17,746 nt of DNA from XYB2-FULL-45-11 sp964355525. GTDB lineage: Bacteria; Patescibacteriota; Patescibacteriia; UBA9934; GWF2-40-263. Under the pieces are notes generated by a model. The model did no database searches, was not told where the DNA came from, and saw nothing but the letters and a program-made list of their open reading frames with translations. The DNA is taken from NCBI GenBank assembly GCA_964355525.1, contig CAYHDY010000019.1:1-17746 (forward strand), read 5' to 3'. Below are positions 1-6,414 of this stretch, piece by piece. The translations under genes were made by a program, and so were the position numbers. The stretch's first letter is position 1, and every line of letters begins with the position of its first letter.

Positions 1-1
1 G

Positions 2-580
2 TTGACCCCGGCCGAGACGCCCGACCATCGGAAGTACACCAACGCGACGGTCGGCCCCGCGGTCGACGCCGTGAAAGTTCACTTCTTCGACGAGATCACC
101 CCGAACGTCGGCGAGTGGACGGTCGGCTTGGTCGAGATGAAGATCCGGACGCGCGAGCCGGTCGCGAACGAAACCTCCGGCCCGGTCGGAGACAAGCAGG
201 TGAAGTTGTACGAGTTCTACGTCAACGTCAAAGCGACGGAAGAAGATCCGGTCGGTGAACTCGTCATCCACCGGACTACGGAGAACAACGGCGTCACGAT
301 CAAGCGTGAGTACGCCCAGCGCCGGTTCAAGGATTCGGTTGAGGGTGGGCACTTCGCTCACTTCAACTACTCCAACAAGCAGTCCCGGTTCCAGCACGTC
401 GAGGTCCGACTGGATCGCAACGCGCCGCAGTCGGATCGCCGCGAACGTCGCCCGAAGTTGACCAGCATGGCGCAAGCGCTCCAGGAGCACGGACTTGTTG
501 CGGCCACTCGCGACGAGAACCTCGGCTTCAGCAGCGTCACTGGCAACGACCTCGACAACAACGGTGACCTCATCCTCTAG
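2..580 (+). CDS. hypothetical protein, probably 5'-truncated by the window edge
   Basis: The reading frame is open from the first bases and ends at TAG 578-580. The TTG at position 2 could be a start, but the frame is more likely to continue upstream of the window. I do not recognise the family. The 192 visible residues are hydrophilic, have no membrane segment, and look beta-rich in the first two thirds (alternating patterns such as VKVHFF, VKLYEFYVNVKA, GELVIH). A basic patch (DRRERRPK) follows, and the C-terminus is acidic and Asn-rich. Codons are strongly C-ending (gtc, ctc, atc, aac) and GC-rich, as in the serpin and pilM genes of this window and unlike the other genes, which suggests high expression. 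A strong intrinsic terminator follows directly. Confidence 0.75.
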   Translation: MTPAETPDHRKYTNATVGPAVDAVKVHFFDEITPNVGEWTVGLVEMKIRTREPVANETSGPVGDKQVKLYEFYVNVKATEEDPVGELVIHRTTENNGVTIKREYAQRRFKDSVEGGHFAHFNYSNKQSRFQHVEVRLDRNAPQSDRRERRPKLTSMAQALQEHGLVAATRDENLGFSSVTGNDLDNNGDLIL

Positions 581-586
581 ACCCTC

Positions 587-652
587 GCCTCGGCGAAGAA
601 GAAGCCTCGAGCATTAGCTCGAACTTCGACTTCGGCGAGGCTTTTTCTTTTG
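587..652 (+). terminator. intrinsic terminator after the first gene
   Basis: A long, slightly interrupted hairpin begins with GCCTCG at 587 and closes with CGAGGC at 636-641. Most of the bases between pair as well (GAAG-rich left arm against CTTCG-rich right arm, tight loop near 614). It is followed by a T-rich run (CTTTTTCTTTT). It starts seven bases after the stop codon. Confidence 0.85.
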
Positions 653-676
653 CAAAAAAACAAACAATATTTTTTC

Positions 677-685
677 TGTTATAAT
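677..685 (+). promoter_or_regulatory. extended -10 promoter giving a near-leaderless mRNA
   Basis: TGTTATAAT is a perfect -10 box (680-685) with the TGn extension. Only nine bases separate it from the ATG at 695, so initiation at the usual distance would fall within a few bases of the start codon. There is no Shine-Dalgarno sequence and no room for one. I see no good -35 box at 16-18 bp. Confidence 0.7.
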
Positions 686-694
686 TGATTCACT

Positions 695-1711
695 ATGCAT
701 TCCCCCATTCCAATTCAAGCCGTTGTCATCTTTCCAAAAATCCAAGCGGATACCGCGGTGGCGCTTTACATCCTCGCGCGATTTGGAAAAGAATTATTTC
801 CCGGGATCGATACGGCTCCGGTTTTATTTTGGACTTCCCTTCCAGAAGGAGAAACTCCGAATTCATTACTCGAGAAAGGAACACTTGCCATCGATCTTGG
901 CGGAGGGTTATTCGATCACCATATTGCGAATCAACAATCGGGGAAACGTGAGGATTGCGCTTCGACATTGATTGCGAAGTATCTCGGCATTGTCGACAAT
1001 CAACCGCTCAAAAAAGTTTTGGCGTGGGCGAAGCGGGATGATCTTGAGGGAAAAGGAACCGTGAGCGACGATCCACTTGATCGCGCGTTCGGACTTTCGG
1101 GATTGATCATGAATTTGAATCGGGCGTTTCCGGATGATCCGAAGCGCACGCTTGATTATGTTCTTCCATTGATTCATTTTCATGTTCTCGAAGAAACAAA
1201 ACGATCGGAAGAACTTCCGAAAGAATGGGAGGAGATGAAAGTGAATGGAAACGGATTCGAATTTTCAGCGAAACAAGGTTCCGCAGATTTGAAATGTGCT
1301 TATATTAAAACAGACAACATCGCGATGCCCGGTTTTTTGCGCGCGGCAAAACGCATGGACTTAATCGTCGCGAGAAGATTAAGTGGACACACCAACATCA
1401 TCACACGACAATTGCGCAGCATTGATTTGCGTCCAACCGTCGAGGCATTGCGCAAAGAAGAGGCAAAGCGTCGCGGAATCGAATTACAACCGTCGCGCAC
1501 ATTATTGCAATCGAGTGGTCGCGTCGAAGGTATTGATGAATGGTTTTATGACGATGCAGCAAATACGATTCAGAATGGCGGAGTGAATCCGGGAACAACC
1601 CCGGCCACACAACTTTCTGCAGAAGAAATTCTAGAAATTTTAAAACGCACCATTCCAAACGGAGTTATTGGTGCGCTTAAACGGACAAAGGATCAGCAGT
1701 TGGGAAAATGA
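695..1711 (+). CDS. MYG1/DHH-like metal-dependent phosphoesterase family protein
   Basis: This 338-residue protein carries the motif AIDLGGGLFDHH at about residues 65-76, which resembles the VDxGGxxDHH core of MYG1 (UPF0160) and the DHH phosphoesterases. A following ECAS-like segment (CASTLIAKYLG, about 88-98) and WAKRDD (about 111-116) also fit. The N-terminal metal site usual in the family (HxDE or similar) appears here only as QADT at 17-20, so activity is uncertain. The C-terminal third (GIDEWFYDD...NGG, then LSAEEILEILK) is a separate small domain. There is no signal peptide or membrane segment, so it is probably cytoplasmic. MYG1 proteins are known as RNA 3'-5' exonucleases; extending that role here is inference. 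The ATG is placed directly behind a TGTTATAAT promoter. Confidence 0.6.
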   Translation: MHSPIPIQAVVIFPKIQADTAVALYILARFGKELFPGIDTAPVLFWTSLPEGETPNSLLEKGTLAIDLGGGLFDHHIANQQSGKREDCASTLIAKYLGIVDNQPLKKVLAWAKRDDLEGKGTVSDDPLDRAFGLSGLIMNLNRAFPDDPKRTLDYVLPLIHFHVLEETKRSEELPKEWEEMKVNGNGFEFSAKQGSADLKCAYIKTDNIAMPGFLRAAKRMDLIVARRLSGHTNIITRQLRSIDLRPTVEALRKEEAKRRGIELQPSRTLLQSSGRVEGIDEWFYDDAANTIQNGGVNPGTTPATQLSAEEILEILKRTIPNGVIGALKRTKDQQLGK

Positions 1712-1733
1712 TTTTTCGCAATATGATTCGTAC

Positions 1734-1757
1734 GGGACGGTCGCGACCGTCCCCTAC
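1734..1757. repeat. palindromic repeat family C, copy 1
   Basis: This is a perfect 20-bp palindrome (half-site GGGACGGTCG, 1734-1753) followed by CTACC. A second copy with two substitutions lies in dnaX at 11143-11166. Here it sits between two convergent genes, and its CTA tail supplies the TAG stop (1754-1756) of the minus-strand methyltransferase. No T run follows on either strand, so it does not look like an intrinsic terminator. Confidence 0.75.
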
Positions 1758-2338
1758 CGTCGATACAAATAAATCTTCTGACTTCCCTCGACTTCATCGA
1801 CAATACTCGGTTCCCATCCTGGAATCGGCCAGACGTATGTCACGACGCGAGATCCCGACTTTAATTCGCTTTCCAATTTGGGGCGAATTTTTTGGTAAGT
1901 CTCAGGCATGAGGAACATGTAGACGACATCGACCCGCGAGAGATCTTGATGAAACGCGTTGCCGAATTTCATTTCGATGTTTTTTCCGCCAGAGGCGGAT
2001 CCGCCTCTGGCGGACAATCGTGACATCTTCGCTTGGATCCATGCAACGCAGAATTGCAAAAGAGATAGTTCGACGCCAATGACACGTGGCAATTCGACAC
2101 GACCACCCCCTGCCCCCTCCTCAAAAGAGGAAGGGGTTTTCGAATGTTGAGCAATATATCGACAAACGCGACCATTGCCACATCCGAGCTCGACGAATGT
2201 TTCGCCGTCTCGAAGATCCGCTAATTTGCAAATGCGTTCCAAATCTTTTTTCCATGTCGGAACCCACGGTGCACCGGATGCGGACGCGTACGCGAGAGAT
2301 GCGAGGAAAATAAATAAGATCAAAGTAAAAATCCACAT
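1754..2338 (-). CDS. membrane-anchored class I SAM-dependent methyltransferase with two in-frame repeat insertions
   Basis: I start this at the ATG at 2338, one base after the stop of the upstream Bro-N gene, which points to translational coupling; the frame stays open further but into that gene. The protein has an N-terminal hydrophobic anchor (MWIFTLILFIFLASLAYA). It then has the SAM-binding motif I VELGCGNGRV, an acidic residue ending the second strand (VIGVELS), and a GNAFHQDL...DVVYMFL region typical of the 'RNA methyltransferase-like' small bacterial family with PIPGWEPS near its end. Two peptides interrupt the fold at loops: TPSSFEEGAGGGR between motif I helix and strand 2, and SARGGSASGG before strand 3. 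Both are encoded by palindromic repeats (A and B). Removing them restores a normal-looking core. Substrate is unknown. Confidence 0.75.
   Translation of the reverse strand: MWIFTLILFIFLASLAYASASGAPWVPTWKKDLERICKLADLRDGETFVELGCGNGRVCRYIAQHSKTPSSFEEGAGGGRVELPRVIGVELSLLQFCVAWIQAKMSRLSARGGSASGGKNIEMKFGNAFHQDLSRVDVVYMFLMPETYQKIRPKLESELKSGSRVVTYVWPIPGWEPSIVDEVEGSQKIYLYRR
1985..2014. repeat. palindromic repeat family B, copy 1 (inside methyltransferase gene)
   Basis: This is a perfect 30-bp palindrome with half-site TCCGCCAGAGGCGGA. It is read in frame on the minus strand and adds SARGGSASGG. The second copy, with a diverged right arm, is in dnaX at 11206-11235 and is read in the same frame. Confidence 0.85.
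2100..2139 (-). repeat. repeat family A, copy 1 (inside methyltransferase gene)
   Basis: This is a 40-bp element with an imperfect inverted repeat (CCCCTCCT...GAGGAAGGGG). It differs at one position from the copy at 11252-11291. On the minus strand it encodes TPSSFEEGAGGGR in frame. Confidence 0.9.
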
Positions 2339-2339
2339 A

Positions 2340-3164
2340 CTATTTTTTCGCAATGCGTTTTTTAGATTGTGAACTCGTGAGATAATTTTCGTTGCTCGTA
2401 ACTTTTTTTCCACTTTCAATTTCTAATTTCTTACGTGCATCTCCCGCAATCTTTCCGCCTTTTTGCGCGGCAACTTTATTTTGTTCAAACCCTTTCACGT
2501 CTTTATTGCGAGCAATCTCTGTCGTCGATGCTTCACCGAGCATCGAAAAAATCAATTCGAGATCATTCATGTGATCACGCAAATTTTCTCGCTTCAATCC
2601 TTTAAACGTTTTATATTCACTTGGCGTCATCCCAAATGCGGCTTTAGAAATCTCTGCCGTTAGAATTCCATATTCTCGATCTTCTTTCACTCCACGATGC
2701 TTCCATTCATTCGTCAACTCATCGCGAATCGCAATTCCACGTATCCGTTTCTCAATCCATGCATCCGAATATCCCTTTGCTTTATAAAGTTCTCGTGTGC
2801 GTTTAGTGGCAAGCTCAGGATCTTCAATTTCTTGAATGCGTTCGTATCCAACCTGAGCGAGCCACAACTTAAACGGTTCAGCCTTAGGGGAAGGAATCGA
2901 TTGTATGATACGAAAAATACCTGCCGTATTAGCACAATTGAGTTTCTGAACTCCTCCAATTGTCTCAATCGAAAGGGGGGTGGCAATTTGCCCCCACCCT
3001 TTCAACAATTCCGCATCTCGACGACGCATATCCTTTATATATCCATTTGGATCGACAGAATCCGTTAAAATAAAAATAATGTCCGTAATGACAAACCACC
3101 ACTCATCATTGTGAAGTGCCTTTCGAACTTCTTTATTTTGAAAAATGGCGATCTTTGTTTCCAT
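2340..3164 (-). CDS. Bro-N domain protein, phage antirepressor / DinD-like
   Basis: The protein has 274 residues from the ATG at 3164. An in-frame start at 3212 exists, but it lies upstream of the -10 box and would add a Cys/Phe-rich leader. The N-terminal half (about 4-110) matches the Bro-N style: KEVRKALHNDEWWFVITDI, then a predicted DNA-binding region, then FRIIQSIPSPKAEPFKLWLAQVG. The C-terminal half has the conserved block EYGILTAEISKAAFGM and GLKRENLRDHMNDLELIFSMLGEASTTEI seen in chromosomal 'phage antirepressor' proteins. The tail is Lys-rich (KKRIAKK). Such proteins occur in prophages and as stand-alone chromosomal genes; I see no other phage gene here. The methyltransferase follows after one base, so the two are probably co-transcribed. 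The exact target is unknown. Confidence 0.8.
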   Translation of the reverse strand: METKIAIFQNKEVRKALHNDEWWFVITDIIFILTDSVDPNGYIKDMRRRDAELLKGWGQIATPLSIETIGGVQKLNCANTAGIFRIIQSIPSPKAEPFKLWLAQVGYERIQEIEDPELATKRTRELYKAKGYSDAWIEKRIRGIAIRDELTNEWKHRGVKEDREYGILTAEISKAAFGMTPSEYKTFKGLKRENLRDHMNDLELIFSMLGEASTTEIARNKDVKGFEQNKVAAQKGGKIAGDARKKLEIESGKKVTSNENYLTSSQSKKRIAKK

Positions 3165-3172
3165 ACAGTGAC

Positions 3173-3181
3173 AGAATAACA
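3173..3181 (-). promoter_or_regulatory. extended -10 promoter of the Bro-N gene, near-leaderless
   Basis: On the minus strand the sequence reads TGTTATTCT followed by eight bases and then the ATG at 3164. This is the same arrangement as at 677-695 and 4256-4273. No Shine-Dalgarno site is present. Confidence 0.6.
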
Positions 3182-3227
3182 TGAATAAAAAAGATGAACC
3201 ACAGAGCGACACATCGAGCCGATCTTA

Positions 3228-3256
3228 TTGACAAAATACTCAAAATGAAGTATTTT
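3228..3256 (+). promoter_or_regulatory. near-consensus sigma70-type promoter of the serpin gene
   Basis: A perfect TTGACA (3228-3233), a 17-bp spacer and TATTTT (3251-3256) are seen. Initiation is expected near 3262, giving a leader of about 50 bases. It is the strongest-looking promoter in the window. Confidence 0.85.
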
Positions 3257-3260
3257 TATT

Positions 3261-3307
3261 TCTCGTTTACGGTGAACGAGATGTGCGAAAACTTCTTTTT
3301 CAGAGGA
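3261..3307 (+). promoter_or_regulatory. leader with 5' hairpin and Shine-Dalgarno site
   Basis: The predicted transcript begins at or next to a hairpin, TCTCGTT (3261-3267) paired with AACGAGA (3275-3281). AGAGGA (3302-3307) follows, seven bases before the ATG at 3315. A hairpin at the extreme 5' end is a common way to protect an mRNA from decay; that role is inferred. Confidence 0.65.
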
Positions 3308-3314
3308 ACATAAC

Positions 3315-4202
3315 ATGACGAGTCTCGCTACTTCACCCATGACCACGGTCGCAGCACTCCATGTTGCAGATCGGATCCTTGGCCCAAATCGTATCTGGGA
3401 AGCGACGAACGACACACAGCTTCGGTGGCTCGAAAAGGTTTTCTATCCAGGCATTCGTGATCTCGATCGCGTTCCCGAAATCGTCGCCAATGCGACCTTG
3501 AACATCGCGGATCACATCGCGTTTCTCCGGAAGCACGGCTGGCAAGCTCAACTCACGGATCCGCTCCCGAAAGATGGTATCGCTACGGCGGCCGTTCTCG
3601 ACATCCTCGTCGAGTGGGCCAAGGCCGGTGAAGATTCGTTCATTCGCATTCCGGGAGGACAACACTTCGCCGCGTTCGAACTGAAGGATGAAAAAGATAC
3701 CGGAATCGTCACGGTCTATGCGCATCGTTCGATGGTCGGTCATGTGTGCGAACTCGCGACCAACAGCGAGGATGTCGTCTTCCTCATGGAATCGGAACGC
3801 CCGCCTGTGAGCGTCCTCGATCTCATGAGTCTCGTCGATCGGATGACGGATACGAGACAACTCACGCGGACGGACTGCAACGCGGTCGCGATTCCGAAAG
3901 TCGATCTCGCGAGCAAGCAAAGTCTCGACTGGATCCCGGGTATCTGCACCACGGCCGAAAACGAACATCAATATTTCGTCTCGCAGGCCATGCAACAGGC
4001 AACGCTCAAGATGAACGAGAAGGGAGCGCGTGCGCGTGCGGCCGACGAAATGGTAATCACCCGCAGTATCGCTCGAAGCGGACTCATGCTCACCATCGAC
4101 AAGCCCTTCCTGTTCGCAATCAAACGTCGCGACGTCGCGAAGCCCATCTTCTGTGCCTACGTCGATCACGACAGTTGGAACGATCCGGGGAATCTCGGCT
4201 AG
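3315..4202 (+). CDS. divergent serpin (serine protease inhibitor family) protein
   Basis: This 295-residue protein has LTIDKPFLFAI at 259-269, which fits the PROSITE serpin signature as I remember it at every position. It is followed by a strand like serpin s5B (KPIFCAYVDHD). Upstream lies a hinge-like segment MNEKGARARAADE (233-245), in the place of the serpin hinge (EEGTEAAAAT). The 25 residues between the hinge Gly237 and KPF are close to the 23 of alpha-1-antitrypsin, so a reactive loop of normal length is present, with Arg250 or Arg254 as possible P1. The hinge has Arg at two usually small positions and Ala at P14, so insertion may be impaired. The protein is shorter than usual serpins (about 370-400), and helices A-C are not evident. 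No signal peptide is seen. Codons are GC-rich and C-ending. Promoter, 5' hairpin and ribosome site all suggest high expression. Confidence 0.7.
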   Translation: MTSLATSPMTTVAALHVADRILGPNRIWEATNDTQLRWLEKVFYPGIRDLDRVPEIVANATLNIADHIAFLRKHGWQAQLTDPLPKDGIATAAVLDILVEWAKAGEDSFIRIPGGQHFAAFELKDEKDTGIVTVYAHRSMVGHVCELATNSEDVVFLMESERPPVSVLDLMSLVDRMTDTRQLTRTDCNAVAIPKVDLASKQSLDWIPGICTTAENEHQYFVSQAMQQATLKMNEKGARARAADEMVITRSIARSGLMLTIDKPFLFAIKRRDVAKPIFCAYVDHDSWNDPGNLG

Positions 4203-4211
4203 ATTCTCTCT

Positions 4212-4246
4212 CACCCCTCGTACATACGTCGGGTGTTTTTTGTTTT
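4212..4246 (+). terminator. intrinsic terminator after the serpin gene
   Basis: CACCC (4212-4216) pairs with GGGTG (4231-4235), with a further CGTA/TACG pairing inside. The stem is followed by TTTTTTGTTTT. It lies nine bases after the stop codon. Confidence 0.8.
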
Positions 4247-4255
4247 CGGAACATA

Positions 4256-4264
4256 TGTTATCGT
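4256..4264 (+). promoter_or_regulatory. candidate extended -10 promoter of the amidotransferase gene
   Basis: TGTTATCGT ends eight bases before the ATG at 4273, the same geometry as the other near-leaderless genes in the window. TATGTT at 4254-4259 overlaps it and is an alternative -10. No Shine-Dalgarno site is present. Confidence 0.5.
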
Positions 4265-4272
4265 TTCTTTCT

Positions 4273-5004
4273 ATGAAACCTTTTCTCTTACTGCAAATCC
4301 GACCGGAAGATTCTACGTCTGAAGGTGAATATCAGGCCATCTTAAAATTTGCGCATCTTTCTTCTGATGAGGTGATTCGTGTTCGTTTGGAACAAATGGA
4401 CATGCCTCCATTCAATCTCGACGACTACACGGCGATTATCATTGGCGGCGGACCATGGAATCCCGGAGACCCGATCGAAAAACAATCCGACGCGCAAAAA
4501 CGTACGGAAGCAAAATTATTCCCGTTCGTAAAACAAATCATCGATGCGGACAAACCTTGTTTTGCCATTTGTTACGGACTCGAGGCAGTTGCTTGTGCAA
4601 CAAACACACCGCTTACACATGACTTTGCTGAAACAGCGGGAGCCATCGACCTATTCATTACAGATGAGGGAAAAGAAGATTCCCTACTCACGAATCTTCC
4701 GAACACGTTTCGCGGATTTGTCGGACATCACGAATCACTTGCCAACGTTCCGTCCGGCGCAACTCTTCTTGTGAATTCAAAAACATGCCCGGTTGAAATG
4801 TTCCGTCTCGGACAAAATGTGTATGCGACACAATTCCATCCGGAAATGGATGTTGCCGTCATGAATGTACGGATCGATGTCTATAAAGATGCGGGATACT
4901 TTGCGCCGGGCGGCGCAGAAGCATTGAAAGAAAAAATCAAAGATGAACAAATCACGATTCCAATGATGATACTGAAACGATTTGTCGAACGGTATCGCGC
5001 ATAA
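4273..5004 (+). CDS. class I glutamine amidotransferase (GMP synthase-like)
   Basis: The 243-residue protein is a stand-alone class I GATase domain. An IIIGGGPWNPGD loop lies at 55-66, the nucleophile elbow FAICYGLE at 97-104 contains Cys100, and the catalytic pair is in TQFHPEMD (His189, Glu191). Glu104 stands where Gln is more usual. It hydrolyses glutamine and passes ammonia to, or transfers it within, an unknown partner or substrate; no synthase domain is attached or adjacent. The start at 4273 is preferred to the in-frame ATG at 4255 because the latter lies within the -10 box. There is no signal peptide, so it should be cytoplasmic. It converges with pilM and shares a terminator with it. 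Confidence 0.85.
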   Translation: MKPFLLLQIRPEDSTSEGEYQAILKFAHLSSDEVIRVRLEQMDMPPFNLDDYTAIIIGGGPWNPGDPIEKQSDAQKRTEAKLFPFVKQIIDADKPCFAICYGLEAVACATNTPLTHDFAETAGAIDLFITDEGKEDSLLTNLPNTFRGFVGHHESLANVPSGATLLVNSKTCPVEMFRLGQNVYATQFHPEMDVAVMNVRIDVYKDAGYFAPGGAEALKEKIKDEQITIPMMILKRFVERYRA

Positions 5005-5011
5005 ATAAAAG

Positions 5012-5038
5012 AACCACCTGTCACGGGTGGTTTTGAGT
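5012..5038. terminator. bidirectional terminator between amidotransferase and pilM genes
   Basis: AACCACC (5012-5018) pairs with GGTGGTT (5026-5032). A T run follows on the plus strand, and a T-rich stretch (CTTTTATTTA) follows on the minus strand. It therefore suits both convergent genes. Confidence 0.75.
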
Positions 5039-5063
5039 TTGAGTCTGTCGTGGTGGATGATCG

Positions 5064-6272
5064 CTACGGTCGCATCAGGAGATTCCCGACGATCGTGCCG
5101 ACGGTGACCGCACCGAAGACGAGAATGAGGAAGCCGATCGCGAGCGTGAACTTGGCCGAGCGCGTGCGCATCATGCGTTGCCACGCGCGTTCGATGTCAT
5201 TCTGCAACGTCGGCATGTCCCAGAACGATTTCGGTTTGGAAATGAGCGATTTGCGTTCGCGCAACAGATTGATGCGCATGTCTCCCCCTTCCTTCCGCAC
5301 GTCTTCCTTCACGCACTGTGCGAGACCGAGCGCAATGACTGCGTCGTGGATGTTGTCTTTCTGAGTTGCTATGGCGAGATCGAGGTCGACCCACATTTGA
5401 AGGAACGGATCGATCATTTCGACTTGCACATTGAGCCGATCTTTCAGCGCATTCTCCAATCCTTCCGCTTTCATCGACCCGCTCGTGAGATACACACGGG
5501 AGAGTTCACAATAGAACGACGTCGCGGCGAAAAAATCCACCGAACGCTGAATTTCCGAAACGAGCACGTCGATCTTCTGATCGCTTCCAATGTTGAGGTC
5601 GCGCGAGAACACGCAGATACCGTTCTGCAAGATCCCGATGCTTGTCGAAAACGCACGCACATCGATACACACGGCCGCGTGCACGTCCGAACAGTTCGGA
5701 TAACCGAGCCGAACCATGTTCACGAGCGTGCAATTCGACGACGTCACGACCGTCGGACGAAGTCCCGCTTCGGTAACGGCGTACGTGAAACTTTCAACAA
5801 CATCGTTCTTTGCCGCGAGCAACCACACGTCCATCTGATTGTTTGCGCTGTTCCTCGACAAAATCTGACCGTCGACGTGAACGTCCTTGATGTCGAACGG
5901 GATATACTGTTCGGCTTCCCACTTGATCGAATCGTCGAATTCCTGATCCGTCATTCCGGGAAGCGAAATCTTCTTCACGACCAACTGATGGCCGGAAAGA
6001 CCGATCGCACATTCGTATCCGTGTGTGTTCGTCTGTTTGACGAGAGTACGAATCGCCGAGACGAGACGATCAGGATGAAGAATAACTCCATCTCGAACAG
6101 TATCAACCTCGAGCGGAACTTTCGCGAACTCCACGATCTCCCAATGTTCCTTTCCACGACGCACACGAACGAGCGTGACGGAATCCTCCTGGATATCGAG
6201 ACCCACATACTGCTTTTTCAGACCAAGCAACTTGCGGATGTCGATCGACGAAAGACCAAGAAATGCGAGCAT
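5064..6272 (-). CDS. pilM: PilM-like type IV pilus actin-fold ATPase with PilN-like tail
   Basis: From the ATG at 6272 the protein has 402 residues. This start has GAGG (6279-6282) six bases upstream and follows a good promoter; the frame stays open to 6329. Residues 21-325 are a PilM/FtsA-type actin fold: YVGLDIQEDSV (phosphate 1-like), ECAIGLSG, the PilM hallmark WEAEQYIPF (118-126), AAVCIDVRAFSTSI (phosphate 2-like) and a late VIALGLAQ segment. Then comes MRINLLRERK (332-341), which resembles the INLLP motif at the N-terminus of PilN, and a single membrane helix (about 376-399) that ends the protein. No periplasmic PilN domain follows. PilM normally binds the PilN N-terminus in a groove on the cytoplasmic face. 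No other pilus gene is adjacent. Codons are GC-rich and C-ending. Confidence 0.85.
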   Translation of the reverse strand: MLAFLGLSSIDIRKLLGLKKQYVGLDIQEDSVTLVRVRRGKEHWEIVEFAKVPLEVDTVRDGVILHPDRLVSAIRTLVKQTNTHGYECAIGLSGHQLVVKKISLPGMTDQEFDDSIKWEAEQYIPFDIKDVHVDGQILSRNSANNQMDVWLLAAKNDVVESFTYAVTEAGLRPTVVTSSNCTLVNMVRLGYPNCSDVHAAVCIDVRAFSTSIGILQNGICVFSRDLNIGSDQKIDVLVSEIQRSVDFFAATSFYCELSRVYLTSGSMKAEGLENALKDRLNVQVEMIDPFLQMWVDLDLAIATQKDNIHDAVIALGLAQCVKEDVRKEGGDMRINLLRERKSLISKPKSFWDMPTLQNDIERAWQRMMRTRSAKFTLAIGFLILVFGAVTVGTIVGNLLMRP

Positions 6273-6328
6273 GGGAAACCTCGTTGTGAAGGAGCACATC
6301 GACAGCGTCGTGCCATCGTTCTGTTTCA

Positions 6329-6357
6329 ACCTTATCGTCTGATCAGCGATTCGTCAA
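6329..6357 (-). promoter_or_regulatory. promoter of pilM
   Basis: On the minus strand, TTGACG (6352-6357), a 17-bp spacer and TAAGGT (6329-6334) are seen. The leader would be about 50 bases and carries GAGG before the ATG. The pattern matches the serpin promoter and differs from the leaderless genes. Confidence 0.7.
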
Positions 6358-6380
6358 CAAAAAAACAGAGAACCTCAAGC

Positions 6381-6408
6381 TGTCCCCTGTTCCCTATCCC
6401 CTGTCCCA
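6381..6408. repeat. short pyrimidine-rich direct repeat
   Basis: The motif TGTCCCCTGTTCCC is followed directly by TATCCCCTGTCCC in the gap between pilM and the adenosyltransferase gene. It has the look of a dispersed intergenic repeat, but I see no second copy in this window. Confidence 0.4.
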
Positions 6409-6414
6409 TCATCA

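Noticed and set aside
1734..1757. Terminator between the MYG1-like gene and the methyltransferase
   Set aside because: The palindrome has no T run on either strand and has a second copy inside dnaX, so it is a repeat rather than a dedicated terminator.
2339..2419. Upstream start of the methyltransferase at 2419
   Set aside because: It would overlap the Bro-N gene by about 80 bases and put a basic stretch before the hydrophobic anchor. The ATG at 2338 directly after the Bro-N stop is more natural.
3333..4214. 293-codon open frame on the minus strand opposite the serpin gene
   Set aside because: The plus strand has the promoter, ribosome site and family signature. The antisense product is Asp/Arg-rich with no motif.
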